In this document: positions 44,400-54,362 of the stretch, one piece after another
How the letters are laid out: each line of letters opens with the position of its first letter
How positions within the stretch are numbered: position 1 is the stretch's first letter
From: M3007 sp044230315
GTDB lineage: Bacteria > Bacteroidota > Bacteroidia > Chitinophagales > Saprospiraceae
Direction: 5' to 3'
DNA length: 64,000 bases
Assembly: GCA_044230315.1 (NCBI GenBank)
Contig: JBGARJ010000002.1
Span: 204,431-268,430, forward strand
Made by a program: the position numbers and the translations under genes
Notes under the pieces: generated by a model
Database searches by the model: none
Told to the model about the DNA's origin: nothing
The model's input: only the letters and a program-made list of their open reading frames with translations

Positions 44400-46778
44400 A
44401 TGCCAATCGCATCTACGCATACCTATCACCTTCACGTTGCCGGCCAGGTACAGGGAGTGGGCTTCCGGCCCTTTGTCTGGCGTTTGGCGCGGGCGCACGG
44501 CCTGCTGGGTTGGGTCAACAACACGACCGACGGGGTACATGTGGTGTTCAATGCAACAGCGAGCCAGGCTACTGCATTTACAGATGCTTTGCTCCGGGAA
44601 GCGCCCGAATTGGCGCGCATAACGGCCCATGAGTTGGAAACAATTGAATGGCAGGAGTTTACAGATTTTAGTATCGTTCACAGCACGGCCGATGCACCGC
44701 CGAATTTGCTTCTTTCACCCGATTTCGGCTTGTGTGCCGACTGTCGCCGGGAGCTCCACGATCCTTCCAACCGCCGTTGGGGGTATCCGTTTATCACCTG
44801 CACGAACTGCGGACCGCGGTTCTCAATCGTTACCGGCCTGCCGTACGACCGGGAGCGCACCACCATGCATCCCTTCGTTCAATGCCCCGAGTGTCAGGCT
44901 GAATATGACGACCCGGCCAACCGGCGCTATTTTTCCCAAACCAACTCCTGCTCAGTCTGCGGCCTGCAACTCCAATTGCTGGATGCCGCTGGGACAGAGA
45001 TTTCGGCGCCGCTCCAGACGGCCCTGGCCTGGATGCTCGAGGGTAAAATCCTGGCAGTTAAGGGTATCGGCGGCTATCTGTTGCTTTGTGATGCTACGAA
45101 TTCGATGGCGATTGCCTTGCTACGCCAACGCAAACGGCGGCCCACCAAACCGTTTGCATTGTTGTATGCTTCAATAGAACAGGTAGAAGGGGATGCTGAA
45201 CTGCATGCCGATGAACTGGCGCAACTGCAAAGCCCGGCTGCGCCCATTGTACTCCTGCACCGCCGCGGGGTGCCGGTTTCGGGGTTGTGCAGCGAAGCGG
45301 TAGCCCCCGGGCTCGACCAAATTGGGGTCATGCTGCCATATGCCCCGCTTTTGGAGGTCCTGGCGCATGGCATGGGACGCCCATTGGTGGCCACCAGCGG
45401 CAACATCAGCGGCTCGCCGATCATTTTTGAAGACAAAAAAGCCTTGCAGGCACTCGTTCCAATAGCCGACGGCATCCTTCGGCACAACCGCGATATTGCT
45501 GTCCCCCAGGATGATAGCGTGGTGCGCAGGAGCCCTGGCCATCGCCAGCAAATTGTATTGCGGCGTTCGCGGGGCTTTGCTCCAACCTTTCTCTTTGATG
45601 CACCGCCCGGCACAAATAACCCTTCTCCTGCGCAAGCACAGACTCCATCCGGGCCCCTGAGGCAAGCGCCAAACTTCAAACTTCGGGATTCGAACTCCAT
45701 TCTTGCCCTCGGCGCCACCATGAAGAGCTCGTTCGCCTGGCAACACCGGCGCAATTTATATGTCAGCCAGTACCTTGGCGATTTAGAGAGCTACGATACC
45801 CAGGAAGCATTTGAACATACCTTGCGGCACTTCCTGGCCTTGTTCCGGGAGCGACCGGAGGCTATAGCGGTGGACAAACACCCGGATTATTTTTCCACCC
45901 AACTCGGAAAGCGTCTGGCAGCCGAGTGGGGGGTGCCGTTTCGGGAGGTGCAGCACCATGCGGCACACTTCGGTGCGGTGTTGGCTGAAAATGGCCGCTT
46001 CCTGGGCGAATCGCCGGCCACCCTTCCCGTGCTGGGGGTCATCTGGGACGGCACCGGCTACGGAGACGACGGACAGGTATGGGGTGGCGAGTTTTTCCGT
46101 TTCGACGGCAATTCGATCCGGCGGGTTGGGCATTTTGAACCGTTCGCGTTTCTGCTAGGGGACAAGATGCCCCGGGAGCCGCGGATTTCGGCCCTGAGCC
46201 TTGCTTATGCGCTGGACGGAAGCGGGCCCTTACTCGAGCCAAAATTTTCGGCACAGGAATGGGCGCTTTACCCGAAAATACTCCAAAAAGGCGACCTTTT
46301 GCAGACCAGCTCGGTGGGGCGCCTGTTCGATGGGGTGGCTTCCATGCTCGGTATGGCCGACCGTGTGTATTACGAAGGGGAAGCGGCTATGCAGCTGGAG
46401 CAGGCTGCCGCCCGGTATTTCCGGCGGGAAGGGCTGCGCCGGCCTGCTGCCGGTGACAATATAATTTCCGAAAACACGCTGATTCCCACGCAAGCCATTG
46501 TAAAACAAATACTTGTCGAAATACAGAATGGGCTTGAAGTGGACAAAATCGCTGCCTGGTTCCACCTCCGGCTGATCGAAGCGATCCGGTTTCAGGCACG
46601 GCAGCACGATTGTCGGATTCTGGCCTTTAGTGGCGGTGTTTGGCAGAATGCCCTGCTGGTGGATTTGGCGCTGGAATTGCTGCGACCGGAGTTTGAACTG
46701 TGGTTTCACCGCCAGCTTTCCCCGAACGACGAAGGGATTTCGTTCGGTCAGCTGATGGTAGCCCTGGAGGCGGATTAA
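44400..46778 (+). CDS. hypF: Carbamoyltransferase HypF
   Basis: A 792-residue protein with the full HypF order: acylphosphatase domain (GQVQGVGFRPFVWRLARA), two zinc-finger blocks (CADCRRELHDPSNRRWGYPF, CTNCGPRFS, CPECQAEYDD, CSVCG), a YrdC-like domain (about 210-400) and a Kae1-like domain (VQHHAAHFGAVLAE, VIWDGTGYGDDGQVWGGEF, ILAFSGGVWQN). It activates carbamoyl phosphate and transfers the group to HypE for the cyanide ligands of the [NiFe] site. It is on the opposite strand to the other hyp genes and shares its last bases with hypE. Confidence 0.95.
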   Translation: MPIASTHTYHLHVAGQVQGVGFRPFVWRLARAHGLLGWVNNTTDGVHVVFNATASQATAFTDALLREAPELARITAHELETIEWQEFTDFSIVHSTADAPPNLLLSPDFGLCADCRRELHDPSNRRWGYPFITCTNCGPRFSIVTGLPYDRERTTMHPFVQCPECQAEYDDPANRRYFSQTNSCSVCGLQLQLLDAAGTEISAPLQTALAWMLEGKILAVKGIGGYLLLCDATNSMAIALLRQRKRRPTKPFALLYASIEQVEGDAELHADELAQLQSPAAPIVLLHRRGVPVSGLCSEAVAPGLDQIGVMLPYAPLLEVLAHGMGRPLVATSGNISGSPIIFEDKKALQALVPIADGILRHNRDIAVPQDDSVVRRSPGHRQQIVLRRSRGFAPTFLFDAPPGTNNPSPAQAQTPSGPLRQAPNFKLRDSNSILALGATMKSSFAWQHRRNLYVSQYLGDLESYDTQEAFEHTLRHFLALFRERPEAIAVDKHPDYFSTQLGKRLAAEWGVPFREVQHHAAHFGAVLAENGRFLGESPATLPVLGVIWDGTGYGDDGQVWGGEFFRFDGNSIRRVGHFEPFAFLLGDKMPREPRISALSLAYALDGSGPLLEPKFSAQEWALYPKILQKGDLLQTSSVGRLFDGVASMLGMADRVYYEGEAAMQLEQAAARYFRREGLRRPAAGDNIISENTLIPTQAIVKQILVEIQNGLEVDKIAAWFHLRLIEAIRFQARQHDCRILAFSGGVWQNALLVDLALELLRPEFELWFHRQLSPNDEGISFGQLMVALEAD

Positions 46779-47812
46779 CAAATACGCGGCAATTGTTCGC
46801 CGGTGAGCATGTTTACCACGCGGCGCCCGCCTACCTGGCTGTGGAGGATAACCTGGCGGGGATGCGCCTCGACTACGGCGCCTATAATTTGGGCAGCTGC
46901 ACCGTGTTCAAGCGCGCGCAGTACTTCCAGCACCGATTCGGCAGCCCGGTCTTCCACCACGGCGAGGAACACCCCTTCGTTCGCCACATACAGTGGGTCG
47001 AAGCCAAGGAGTTCACAGGCGCCGGCAACTTCTTCGAGGACGGGCACCCGGTCTTGCTGCATTTCCACCCCAAGCCGGGCATCGCGGGCAATTTCATTGA
47101 GCACAGTTGCCACGCCGCCGCGCGTCGGGTCGCGGAGTAAGTGAATATCGGGCCCGAAGGTCTCGAGCAAGTGCAGCACCGTGTGGTTAAGATTGGCAGT
47201 GTCGCTTTGCAGGGTAGTTTCGAACTCCAGTCCTTCCCGCACGCTCATGATGGCGATGCCGTGGGTGGCGATCGGGCCGCTGACGATGATCCGGTCGCCC
47301 GGTTTTACCCGGTTCATCGATATGTCGGCCCGGGGGTGGATGGTCCCGATACCGGTCGTGTTGATAAAAACTTTGTCTCCTTTGCCGCGTTCCACCACTT
47401 TGGTGTCGCCGGTAATGATTTGAACGCCGGCGCGCTGGGCCGCCGTTTTGATACTCACCAGAATTTCCCAAAACTCCGGCATCGTGAGGCCCTCTTCAAG
47501 GATAAAAGCCAGGGAAAGGTAGCGGGCCGAGGCGCCGCACATGGCCAGGTCGTTCACCGTGCCGTTGATCGCCAGCTCGCCGATATTGCCCCCCGGGAAG
47601 AACACCGGCGAGATGACATAACTGTCGGTGGAAAATGCAATACGGCCTGTCAGTTCGATCATTGCCCCGTCGTGGTGGGTGTCGAGCAGGGGGTTTTTCA
47701 GCACTTCAAAGACGCCTGCTTCCAACAGCTTGTTGGTGAGCAAACCGCCGCTGCCGTGACCCAGGGTGATCACGTCGAAATCGAGTTTGGGCATCGGACA
47801 TTGCAGTTGCAT
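46775..47812 (-). CDS. hypE: Hydrogenase maturation protein HypE
   Basis: A 345-residue AIR-synthase-like protein: ITLGHGSGGLLTNKL at the start, FSTDSYVISPVFFPGGNIG with the ATP-site residues, LLRDPTRGGVATVLNEIA, and the invariant C-terminal PRIC whose Cys carries the carbamoyl, then cyanide, group. It dehydrates the thiocarboxamide received from HypF. ATG 47812 is preferred over a TTG at 47857. Its stop overlaps that of hypF by 4 bp (TTAA). It is last in the minus-strand hyp operon. Confidence 0.95.
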   Translation of the reverse strand: MQLQCPMPKLDFDVITLGHGSGGLLTNKLLEAGVFEVLKNPLLDTHHDGAMIELTGRIAFSTDSYVISPVFFPGGNIGELAINGTVNDLAMCGASARYLSLAFILEEGLTMPEFWEILVSIKTAAQRAGVQIITGDTKVVERGKGDKVFINTTGIGTIHPRADISMNRVKPGDRIIVSGPIATHGIAIMSVREGLEFETTLQSDTANLNHTVLHLLETFGPDIHLLRDPTRGGVATVLNEIARDARLGVEMQQDRVPVLEEVAGACELLGFDPLYVANEGVFLAVVEDRAAESVLEVLRALEHGAAAQIIGAVVEAHPRQVILHSQVGGRRVVNMLTGEQLPRIC

Positions 47813-47886
47813 GGCATATTTTTTTAGACGAGGATCGACAAGGTGTTCAGGATTCAAAGCGGGTTGTTTTGTTCAGAACAACGGTG

Positions 47887-48987
47887 CTACACCATCTCCT
47901 CCATGGCTTTTGAAAAGTGGTAGTAGGCTGCGCAAGCGCCCTCCGACGACACCATAGGGGCGCCGAGCGGCATAGACGGGGTGCATCCTTTGCCGAATTG
48001 CGGGCATTCGTGCGGTTTTTTGATCCCTTTGAGTACCAGGCCGGCGATGCAATCGGGGCTTTCGGGCGCTTTTTCCAATTGAACATTGAACTTCCGGTTG
48101 GCATCGAACTCGGCGAGCCCGGGCTGCACTTCCCAACCGCTGTTGGGAATGGTACCGATGCCGCGCCATTCCCGATCGTCAACCGTGAACACTTGACTGA
48201 TGATTTGCCGGGCAGCTGGATTTCCTTCGGGGCGTACTACGCGACTGTATTGATTTTCAACCCGGTGTTCGCCGTTTTCGAGTTGGCGAACCGTCATCAG
48301 GATGCCCTGGAGCAGGTCGACGGGTTCAAACCCCGTGACCACGATCGGGATCCGGTATTTTTCTGCCAGCGGGTAATATTCATTGATACCCATGACAGTG
48401 CACACGTGACCCGCGGCCAGAAAGCCGTGTATCCGGGTCTCGGGGTCGTTCATCACGGCTTCGATGGCCGGCGGAACCAATACGTGGGAAGCCAGGATGG
48501 AGTAATTCCGGACCCCCAACTGGAGGGCATGAACCACCGACATAGCATTGGCCGGCGCGGTCGTTTCGAACCCCACCGCAAAAAACACCACTTCACGCCC
48601 GGGGTTATCCTGCGCTACTTTTACCGCTTCGAGAGGTGAATACAAGATCCGCACATCGGCGCCGCCCGCCTTGGCTTCGAGCAAACTTTTTTTCGAACCC
48701 GGCACACGCAACATATCACCGTATGAACACAATATGACGCCTTGTTCCTCCGCCAGCCAAACGGCTTTGTCGATCAGGTGCAGCGGCGTCACACATACCG
48801 GGCAACCGGGACCATGCACCATGGTCACTTCCTGCGGCAGCATATTGAGCAGGCCGTTCTTGACCAGGCTGTGCGTCTGGCCACCGCACACTTCCATGAT
48901 CGACCAGGGCCGGGTGACGGTCTGGTGGATTTCCCGGACGTATTGTTGCACCAATTCCGGATCGCGGTACTCGTTGATGTATTTCAT
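47887..48987 (-). CDS. hypD: Hydrogenase maturation protein HypD
   Basis: A 366-residue protein with the conserved HypD motifs: MEVCGGQTH, HGPGCPVCVTP, SYGDMLRVPG, FFAVGFETTAP, GHVCTVMG and the C-terminal Cys set CIAGLVLKGIKKPHEC plus FGKGCTP that binds a [4Fe-4S] cluster. With HypC it holds the iron while CN and CO ligands are added. It follows the nickel-transporter gene by about 45 bp and precedes hypE. Confidence 0.95.
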   Translation of the reverse strand: MKYINEYRDPELVQQYVREIHQTVTRPWSIMEVCGGQTHSLVKNGLLNMLPQEVTMVHGPGCPVCVTPLHLIDKAVWLAEEQGVILCSYGDMLRVPGSKKSLLEAKAGGADVRILYSPLEAVKVAQDNPGREVVFFAVGFETTAPANAMSVVHALQLGVRNYSILASHVLVPPAIEAVMNDPETRIHGFLAAGHVCTVMGINEYYPLAEKYRIPIVVTGFEPVDLLQGILMTVRQLENGEHRVENQYSRVVRPEGNPAARQIISQVFTVDDREWRGIGTIPNSGWEVQPGLAEFDANRKFNVQLEKAPESPDCIAGLVLKGIKKPHECPQFGKGCTPSMPLGAPMVSSEGACAAYYHFSKAMEEMV

Positions 48988-49033
48988 ACTAAATTGGTTT
49001 TCAGGTCTTTTATTCAGGACAAGATTGGCGACG

Positions 49034-49771
49034 TCAGCCGATCAGGTTTTCAAACACCACATGCAGGCCATAGCCTACGCACAGCAGAGATGAAAGGAGC
49101 GTCAAACCGGTTTGCAACGTGGTGTTGGCCGACAGTTTTTTCGAAAAAGGCAAACTGAACAGTCCGCTGGCGAGCAACATCCCACCGATCGAACCGATCC
49201 CGAATACCAACAAATACGCCATGGCTACGGGGGCGCTGCGGATCTGGCTCATGACCAGCAAGACCAAAGCGCCGCTGCCTGCGAGGCCGTGTATCAACCC
49301 GACCAGGTAGGCCAGCCGGTGGCTGTCGGGGTGCGGAGCGTAGCGGAGTACGTACTGGTTGATCGGGTGGGAGAAGGCAGTGGGTTTGACGGGAGCAAAG
49401 TGCAACGGCTTCCCGGGCTGTTTTTTCCAGAACGCCAGGTCTTCGAGGTGAAAGTGTCCGTGAAACCCGCTTCCCGATTGCCACAGGTAGCGCAGGCGAA
49501 AAGCGCCCAGGCTGATCAGTACGACGCCTACTGCGGCTTCAAAGTAGTGGAAGGTCTGATTGGTGATGGCAATTTTGCCGATAATGATGATAAACCCGAT
49601 GGCAAAAATGGTGGATGTGTGGCCAAGCCCCCAGGCGATGCCGTCTTTTACAGCAAGCCAGATGGAATCGCGTTTGGTCACGATATTGCTTACTGCGAGC
49701 AGATGATCTGCTTCAAATGCATGCGCAAACCCGAACGATATCGCGAATAACAGTGGAAAGGCGCCGTCCAT
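49034..49771 (-). CDS. Nickel transporter, UreH/NicO-like
   Basis: A 245-residue membrane protein with six or so spans. The N-terminal motif FGFAHAFEADHLLAVSN corresponds to the HAxxxDH signature of nickel/cobalt transporters, and GHTSTIF follows in the next span. Between spans 3 and 4 a His-rich loop (FHGHFHLEDL) may bind metal. It lies inside the hyp operon, 2 bp after hypC, which makes nickel supply for the hydrogenase the natural role. Confidence 0.85.
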   Translation of the reverse strand: MDGAFPLLFAISFGFAHAFEADHLLAVSNIVTKRDSIWLAVKDGIAWGLGHTSTIFAIGFIIIIGKIAITNQTFHYFEAAVGVVLISLGAFRLRYLWQSGSGFHGHFHLEDLAFWKKQPGKPLHFAPVKPTAFSHPINQYVLRYAPHPDSHRLAYLVGLIHGLAGSGALVLLVMSQIRSAPVAMAYLLVFGIGSIGGMLLASGLFSLPFSKKLSANTTLQTGLTLLSSLLCVGYGLHVVFENLIG

Positions 49772-49773
49772 GG

Positions 49774-50043
49774 TTAAGTAGTTGTGGGCTGGCGTTCCGG
49801 CCCGATTTCGTCCAATTCACCGATCTGCTTCAGGTACTCGAAGGTGATAAGCGCTTCGGCCTCGTCCACCATACTAATAGCGGCGCCCACGTGCACCAGC
49901 ACATAGTCGCCTTCACGGGCGTCGGGAACCATACTCAGGTTCACCTCGCGGATGATGCCGCCAAAACTGACCTTTCCGCTGCGAAACGGATTGTCGGCCT
50001 CAGTGGTTATGGCGGTTACTTTTCCAGGAATTGCCAGGCACAT
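49774..50043 (-). CDS. hypC: Hydrogenase assembly chaperone HypC
   Basis: An 89-residue protein starting MCLAIPGKV, with the essential N-terminal Cys2, and GDYVLVHVGAAISMVDEAEA, the family core. It shuttles the Fe(CN)2CO group from HypD to the large subunit. It is 4 bp downstream of hypB. Confidence 0.95.
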   Translation of the reverse strand: MCLAIPGKVTAITTEADNPFRSGKVSFGGIIREVNLSMVPDAREGDYVLVHVGAAISMVDEAEALITFEYLKQIGELDEIGPERQPTTT

Positions 50044-50047
50044 ACGT

Positions 50048-50854
50048 TTAAATTTGATGATCCAACCAGGAATACCAACCCTCCATGCCTTGCCCGGTTG
50101 TGGCCGAAACCTCCAGGAATTCGAGCGCCGGGTTCACCTGGAGAGCGTAGCGTTTGAGCGCCTCCAGGTCGAATTGCAGGTAGGGGAGCAGGTCAATTTT
50201 ATTGATCACGCACAGTTGCGCCGTGCGGAACATATCGGGATATTTGATCGGTTTGTCTTCGCCTTCGGTAATGCTGATCACCACCACACGCCGGGCTTCC
50301 CCCAGGTCGAACATCGAGGGGCAAACCAGGTTGCCTACGTTTTCGATAAACACCGTACTGTTGAATTCCGGTTGTAATTGCCGGATCGCCTGGTTGACCA
50401 TTTCGGCTTCCAGGTGACAGCCTTTGCCGGTGTTGATCTGAACCACTGGCGTTCCGCTGGCGGCGATGCGTTCGGCATCACGGGCCGTCTGTTGGTCGCC
50501 TTCGATCACGTAAAACTGCTTTTGGGCCGCGCGGTCGGCCAATGTGCGCTCGAGAAGCGCTGTTTTGCCCGATCCCGGCGAACTCACCAGGTTGAGTGCC
50601 AGGATGTTGCGGCCCTCGAAAAAGCCGCGGTTCCGCTCGGCCAGACGGTTGTTTTTGTCGAGGATATCGCGCTCGAGTTCCACCACAGTTTTTGTGGGCG
50701 GCGGCGTTTCGAGTCTGGCCGTGTCGCCGGGCAATTCCACTGCATCCAGGGCTCTTTTTTCGAGGGTAAGACCGGCAAGCGATTGCGGTTTTCTGGCTGC
50801 CGGGAAGGCTGTCAGTTTATGTCCGTTGCCGCTGCATCCGCAAGTTGTACACAT
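50048..50854 (-). CDS. hypB: Hydrogenase nickel incorporation GTPase HypB
   Basis: A 268-residue GTPase. The N-terminal MCTTCGCSG contains the high-affinity nickel motif (CxxCGC). P-loop LVSSPGSGKTALLE, metal site region GKGCHLEA, FIENVGNLVCP and the guanine motif VINKIDLLPY are all present. It delivers nickel to the large subunit with HypA. Linker residues 10-70 are Pro-rich without a His tract. Confidence 0.95.
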   Translation of the reverse strand: MCTTCGCSGNGHKLTAFPAARKPQSLAGLTLEKRALDAVELPGDTARLETPPPTKTVVELERDILDKNNRLAERNRGFFEGRNILALNLVSSPGSGKTALLERTLADRAAQKQFYVIEGDQQTARDAERIAASGTPVVQINTGKGCHLEAEMVNQAIRQLQPEFNSTVFIENVGNLVCPSMFDLGEARRVVVISITEGEDKPIKYPDMFRTAQLCVINKIDLLPYLQFDLEALKRYALQVNPALEFLEVSATTGQGMEGWYSWLDHQI

Positions 50855-50887
50855 GACATGGAGTGGTTAAGTCATTCAAAAAGGCGG

Positions 50888-51277
50888 TTAATTCCAGTTC
50901 TGTTGTTTTAGGGGGAAAGGCTTGGGGTGCTCGCTGACCAGCGTCAGCGATTTGATCCGCAACTCTTCTCCCTGGGTGATCTGGATCATGTGCGACCCAC
51001 ACCTGGGGCATGGATCGTAAAATTGCCGGATTGGGAAGTCGGAATCGCAATCGCTGCAATGGGCCTGGCCAGGCACCCGGTGGATTTGACAAGCTGCGTG
51101 TTCCAGCAGGGTATTTTCGACCGCTGCAGGCCATAAAAACTCCAGAGTGCTCACCTCCACGCCTGCCAGGGCGCCAATTTCGAGTTCAATCGCGGCAACA
51201 CATCCTGCGTCGGAGTGTAATTGCACCTCCGCTTCTGCGGCTTCCAGAATGCTATAGATGATGGATAACTCGTGCAT
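50888..51277 (-). CDS. hypA: Hydrogenase nickel metallochaperone HypA
   Basis: A 129-residue protein with the nickel-binding N-terminus MHELSI and the zinc site CSDCDSDFPIRQFYDPCPRCG (CxxC...CxxC). It is first in the minus-strand operon hypA-hypB-hypC-nickel transporter-hypD-hypE, divergent from the structural genes across 168 bp. Confidence 0.95.
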   Translation of the reverse strand: MHELSIIYSILEAAEAEVQLHSDAGCVAAIELEIGALAGVEVSTLEFLWPAAVENTLLEHAACQIHRVPGQAHCSDCDSDFPIRQFYDPCPRCGSHMIQITQGEELRIKSLTLVSEHPKPFPLKQQNWN

Positions 51278-51392
51278 CTGCAGGGTTGTTGAGTTTGCAG
51301 GTTCAAAATTCTGCCGACACCCATGCTTGCCGGATGATTAGTATCATAATATACCTTGATCTTTCTCAGGCGCCGTTTCCTATATGGTAAAA

Positions 51393-51400
51393 TACCTTTA
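51393..51400 (+). promoter_or_regulatory. Weak promoter box for the hydrogenase structural operon
   Basis: TACCTTTA matches TAnnTTTG at 7 of 8 positions, 45 bp upstream of the small-subunit ATG, within the divergent hypA/small-subunit region. No better box is seen. Confidence 0.35.
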
Positions 51401-51445
51401 TCGCCGAATTCGATCATCTTCCTTTTTGTCTAAATCCTTATTGCT

Positions 51446-52561
51446 ATGTCGCTACGACCGACTCGTTCGAGCTATTATGAGGAACTCCGGGAACGCGGAT
51501 ACTCCCGACGCGACTTCATGAAATTTTGTGCCACCATTGCTGCTTACCTGGGGCTGGAAAGCGCCGGGGTAGGGCAGGTTGTGCGCGCATTGGAAACGAA
51601 GCCGCGGATTCCGGTTATTTGGCTGCACTTTCAGGAATGCACCTGTTGCAGTGAGAGCTTCATCCGGTCCTCACACCCCATCGTTGCCGATATCCTGCTG
51701 GACAAACTGTCGCTGGATTACACCGAAACCCTGATGGCTGCCTCCGGACACCAGGCGGAAAAGTGCATGCGTGATACCATGGAGAAATACAAAGGCGAAT
51801 ACGTGCTTTGTATCGAAGGGTCGGTACCTACCGAAGCGGAGGGGGTGTACTGCATGATCGGCGGTCGCACCTCGCTCGACATTTTAAAGGAAGTAGGGTC
51901 GGGCGCCAAGGCCGTCATCGCCTGGGGAAGCTGCGCTTCAAACGGCTGCGTGCAAGCGGCCAAGCCCAATCCGACCGGCGCAACGCCTATTCACAAATTG
52001 ATTAAAGGCGTGCCGATCATCAAAGTGCCCGGCTGCCCGCCTATTGGCGAGGTGATGGCCGGCGTGTTGGTTCACCTGATCACGTTCGGCACCATACCCG
52101 AACTCGACGGAATCGGCCGGCCCAAAGCGTTCTATTCCAAACGGGTACACGACACCTGCTACCGCCGGCCATTCTACGACGCCGGGCTGTATGTGGAAAC
52201 GTTCGACGACGCCAACGCCAAGAAAGGGTATTGCCTGTACAAGGTGGGCTGTAAAGGGCCCTCAACCTACAATGCCTGTGGGGTCACCAAATGGAACAAC
52301 GGCACCAGCTTCCCGATCCAATCGGGGCACGGCTGTTTCGGTTGTTCCGAAGAAAATTATTGGGACGCCAGCGCGCTGTACCTCCGCAACCAACCTTTCC
52401 CGGGATTTGGGATCGAGTCCGACGCAGATAAAATCGGTACCGGAGCCGCCATCCTGACCGGCGCCGGCATTGCCGCCCACGCCATCATGACCAATGTGCG
52501 GAAGTCGAAACTGATCCAGAACCTGGTAGAGGAAGGCAAAGAAGCCGAAAAAGAGCTTTGA
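51446..52561 (+). CDS. hyaA: [NiFe] hydrogenase small subunit, O2-tolerant type
   Basis: A 371-residue precursor with a Tat signal (SRRDFMKF, residues 20-27). The proximal-cluster motif is ECTCCSES (C65, C67, C68) instead of CxxC with Gly, and the ASNGC motif supplies C168; C67 and C168 correspond to the extra Cys 19 and 120 of O2-tolerant membrane-bound hydrogenases. Other cluster ligands (WGSC163, KVPGCPP, HDTCYRRP, CLYKVGCKGP, HGCFGCSE) are present. A short C-terminal hydrophobic helix (AAILTGAGIAAHAIM) would anchor it to the outer face of the inner membrane. It passes electrons from the Ni-Fe site to cytochrome b. Confidence 0.95.
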   Translation: MSLRPTRSSYYEELRERGYSRRDFMKFCATIAAYLGLESAGVGQVVRALETKPRIPVIWLHFQECTCCSESFIRSSHPIVADILLDKLSLDYTETLMAASGHQAEKCMRDTMEKYKGEYVLCIEGSVPTEAEGVYCMIGGRTSLDILKEVGSGAKAVIAWGSCASNGCVQAAKPNPTGATPIHKLIKGVPIIKVPGCPPIGEVMAGVLVHLITFGTIPELDGIGRPKAFYSKRVHDTCYRRPFYDAGLYVETFDDANAKKGYCLYKVGCKGPSTYNACGVTKWNNGTSFPIQSGHGCFGCSEENYWDASALYLRNQPFPGFGIESDADKIGTGAAILTGAGIAAHAIMTNVRKSKLIQNLVEEGKEAEKEL

Positions 52562-52646
52562 CCGGCTTACCCCCAGCACCGTGAATCAATTATATGGTTA
52601 AACATCAGGCCGGTTTCCGACACCGGAACCGGTTAAAATAAAAAAT

Positions 52647-54362
52647 ATGAGCGAGCGCATTGTTGTCGATCCGATTACCCGTATTGAAGGCCACCTCCGG
52701 GTAGAGGCCGATATCAAAGACGGGAAAATTGTCGATGCTTTTTCATCGGGTACGATGGTACGCGGCATCGAAAAAATCCTGCGCGGCCGCGATCCGCGCG
52801 ACGCCTGGGCTTTCGTCGGCCGTGTCTGCGGAGTGTGCACAACGGTGCACTCCCTGGCATCCGTACGCGCCGTGGAAGATGCTCTGGATATCATCATACC
52901 GCCCAACGCCGAGCTGGTGCGCAACATCATGTTCGGCACGCAGTACATGCACGATCACGTCGTGCACTTTTATCATCTGCACGCGTTGGATTGGGTGGAT
53001 GTGATCAGCGCGCTCAAAGCCGATCCGAAAAAGACCTCGGAGATCGCACAGAGCATTTCCAACTGGCCCAAAAGTTCGCCCGGCTATTTTTCCGATTTGC
53101 AAAAACGGCTGACCAAATTCGCGGAAAGCGGCCAACTCGGCATTTTTTCCAACGGTTACTGGGGGCACAGTGCCTACAAATTGCCGCCGGAGGTCAACCT
53201 GATCGGCGTGGCGCACTACCTCGAAGCGCTGGAATGGCAAAAGGAGATCGTAAAGGTGCACACCATCTTTGGCGGTAAAAACCCGCACCCCAACTACCTG
53301 GTAGGCGGCATGGCCTGCAGCATCGGGCTCGACGATGTAAGCGTGCTTAATGCCGAACGGCTGGCCTACGTTGGCCAACTGATCGCCGACGCCAGGGAAT
53401 TCATCAACCAGGTTTACATCCCCGACTTGTTGGCTATCGCCCCGTACTACCTCGATTGGGGCGCCATCGGCGGCGGCCTGGGCAACTACCTGGTGTACGG
53501 CGACCTGGGAACCAACGGCTACCGCGACCCTTCGACCTACAAATTCCCTGCCGGCGCTATCCTCAACAAAGACCTCAGTAAAGTACACGAGGTCAATATG
53601 CGCGACGACGCTGAAATACAGGAATTTATCGACCACTCCTGGTATGAATATCCGGGTGATTCGAAAGGTCTGCACCCCTGGAAAGGCGAAACGGACATCA
53701 AATACACCGGTCCGAAACCGCCGTTCGAGCACCTGGATACCACCCAGAAGTACAGTTACCTGAAAACGCCGCGCTGGAAAGGCAACGCCATGGAAGTGGG
53801 CCCCTTGGCTCGTGTACTGGTCGGTTATGCAAGCGGCCGTGAAGATTACAAATCTGTGGTGGACAGCACTTTGCAGAAACTCAATGTGCCGGCTGCCGCG
53901 CTGTTCTCCACCCTTGGCCGCACTGCAGCCCGTGGACTGGAGTCGATCCTGGTGGCCGACTGGACTTTGGAGTTTTATGAAAAACTGCTCGACAACATCC
54001 GCCACGGCGACACCCGCATGGCCAATATGGAGAAGTTCAATCCGGAAAAATGGCCGGCCAAGGCCCAGGGTGTCGGGCACACCGAAGCGCCCCGTGGCGC
54101 CCTCGGCCACTGGGTTGTCATCGAAGACAAAAAGATCGCCAATTATCAACTGGTAGTGCCGACCACCTGGAATGCTTCCCCGCGCGACGGCGAAGGGAAA
54201 CAGTCGGCCTACGAGTCGGCGCTGATGAATACGCCGATTGCCGACGACCATCAGCCGCTGGAAATCCTGCGCACCATTCACTCGTTCGACCCCTGCCTCG
54301 CTTGCGCCGTGCACGTGTACGACGAAGAGGGCAAACAGGTGAGTCGCGCGCGGGTAGTGTAG
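52647..54362 (+). CDS. hyaB: [NiFe] hydrogenase large subunit
   Basis: A 571-residue catalytic subunit. The N-terminal nickel ligands are in RVCGVC (C61, C64) and the C-terminal ones in DPCLACAVH (C550, C553). A 15-residue tail after H556 would be removed by the maturation protease. RIEGHLRVE and HDHVVHFYHLHALDWVD are typical of group 1 uptake enzymes. It oxidises H2 in the periplasm. The small-subunit gene is 85 bp upstream. Confidence 0.95.
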   Translation: MSERIVVDPITRIEGHLRVEADIKDGKIVDAFSSGTMVRGIEKILRGRDPRDAWAFVGRVCGVCTTVHSLASVRAVEDALDIIIPPNAELVRNIMFGTQYMHDHVVHFYHLHALDWVDVISALKADPKKTSEIAQSISNWPKSSPGYFSDLQKRLTKFAESGQLGIFSNGYWGHSAYKLPPEVNLIGVAHYLEALEWQKEIVKVHTIFGGKNPHPNYLVGGMACSIGLDDVSVLNAERLAYVGQLIADAREFINQVYIPDLLAIAPYYLDWGAIGGGLGNYLVYGDLGTNGYRDPSTYKFPAGAILNKDLSKVHEVNMRDDAEIQEFIDHSWYEYPGDSKGLHPWKGETDIKYTGPKPPFEHLDTTQKYSYLKTPRWKGNAMEVGPLARVLVGYASGREDYKSVVDSTLQKLNVPAAALFSTLGRTAARGLESILVADWTLEFYEKLLDNIRHGDTRMANMEKFNPEKWPAKAQGVGHTEAPRGALGHWVVIEDKKIANYQLVVPTTWNASPRDGEGKQSAYESALMNTPIADDHQPLEILRTIHSFDPCLACAVHVYDEEGKQVSRARVV

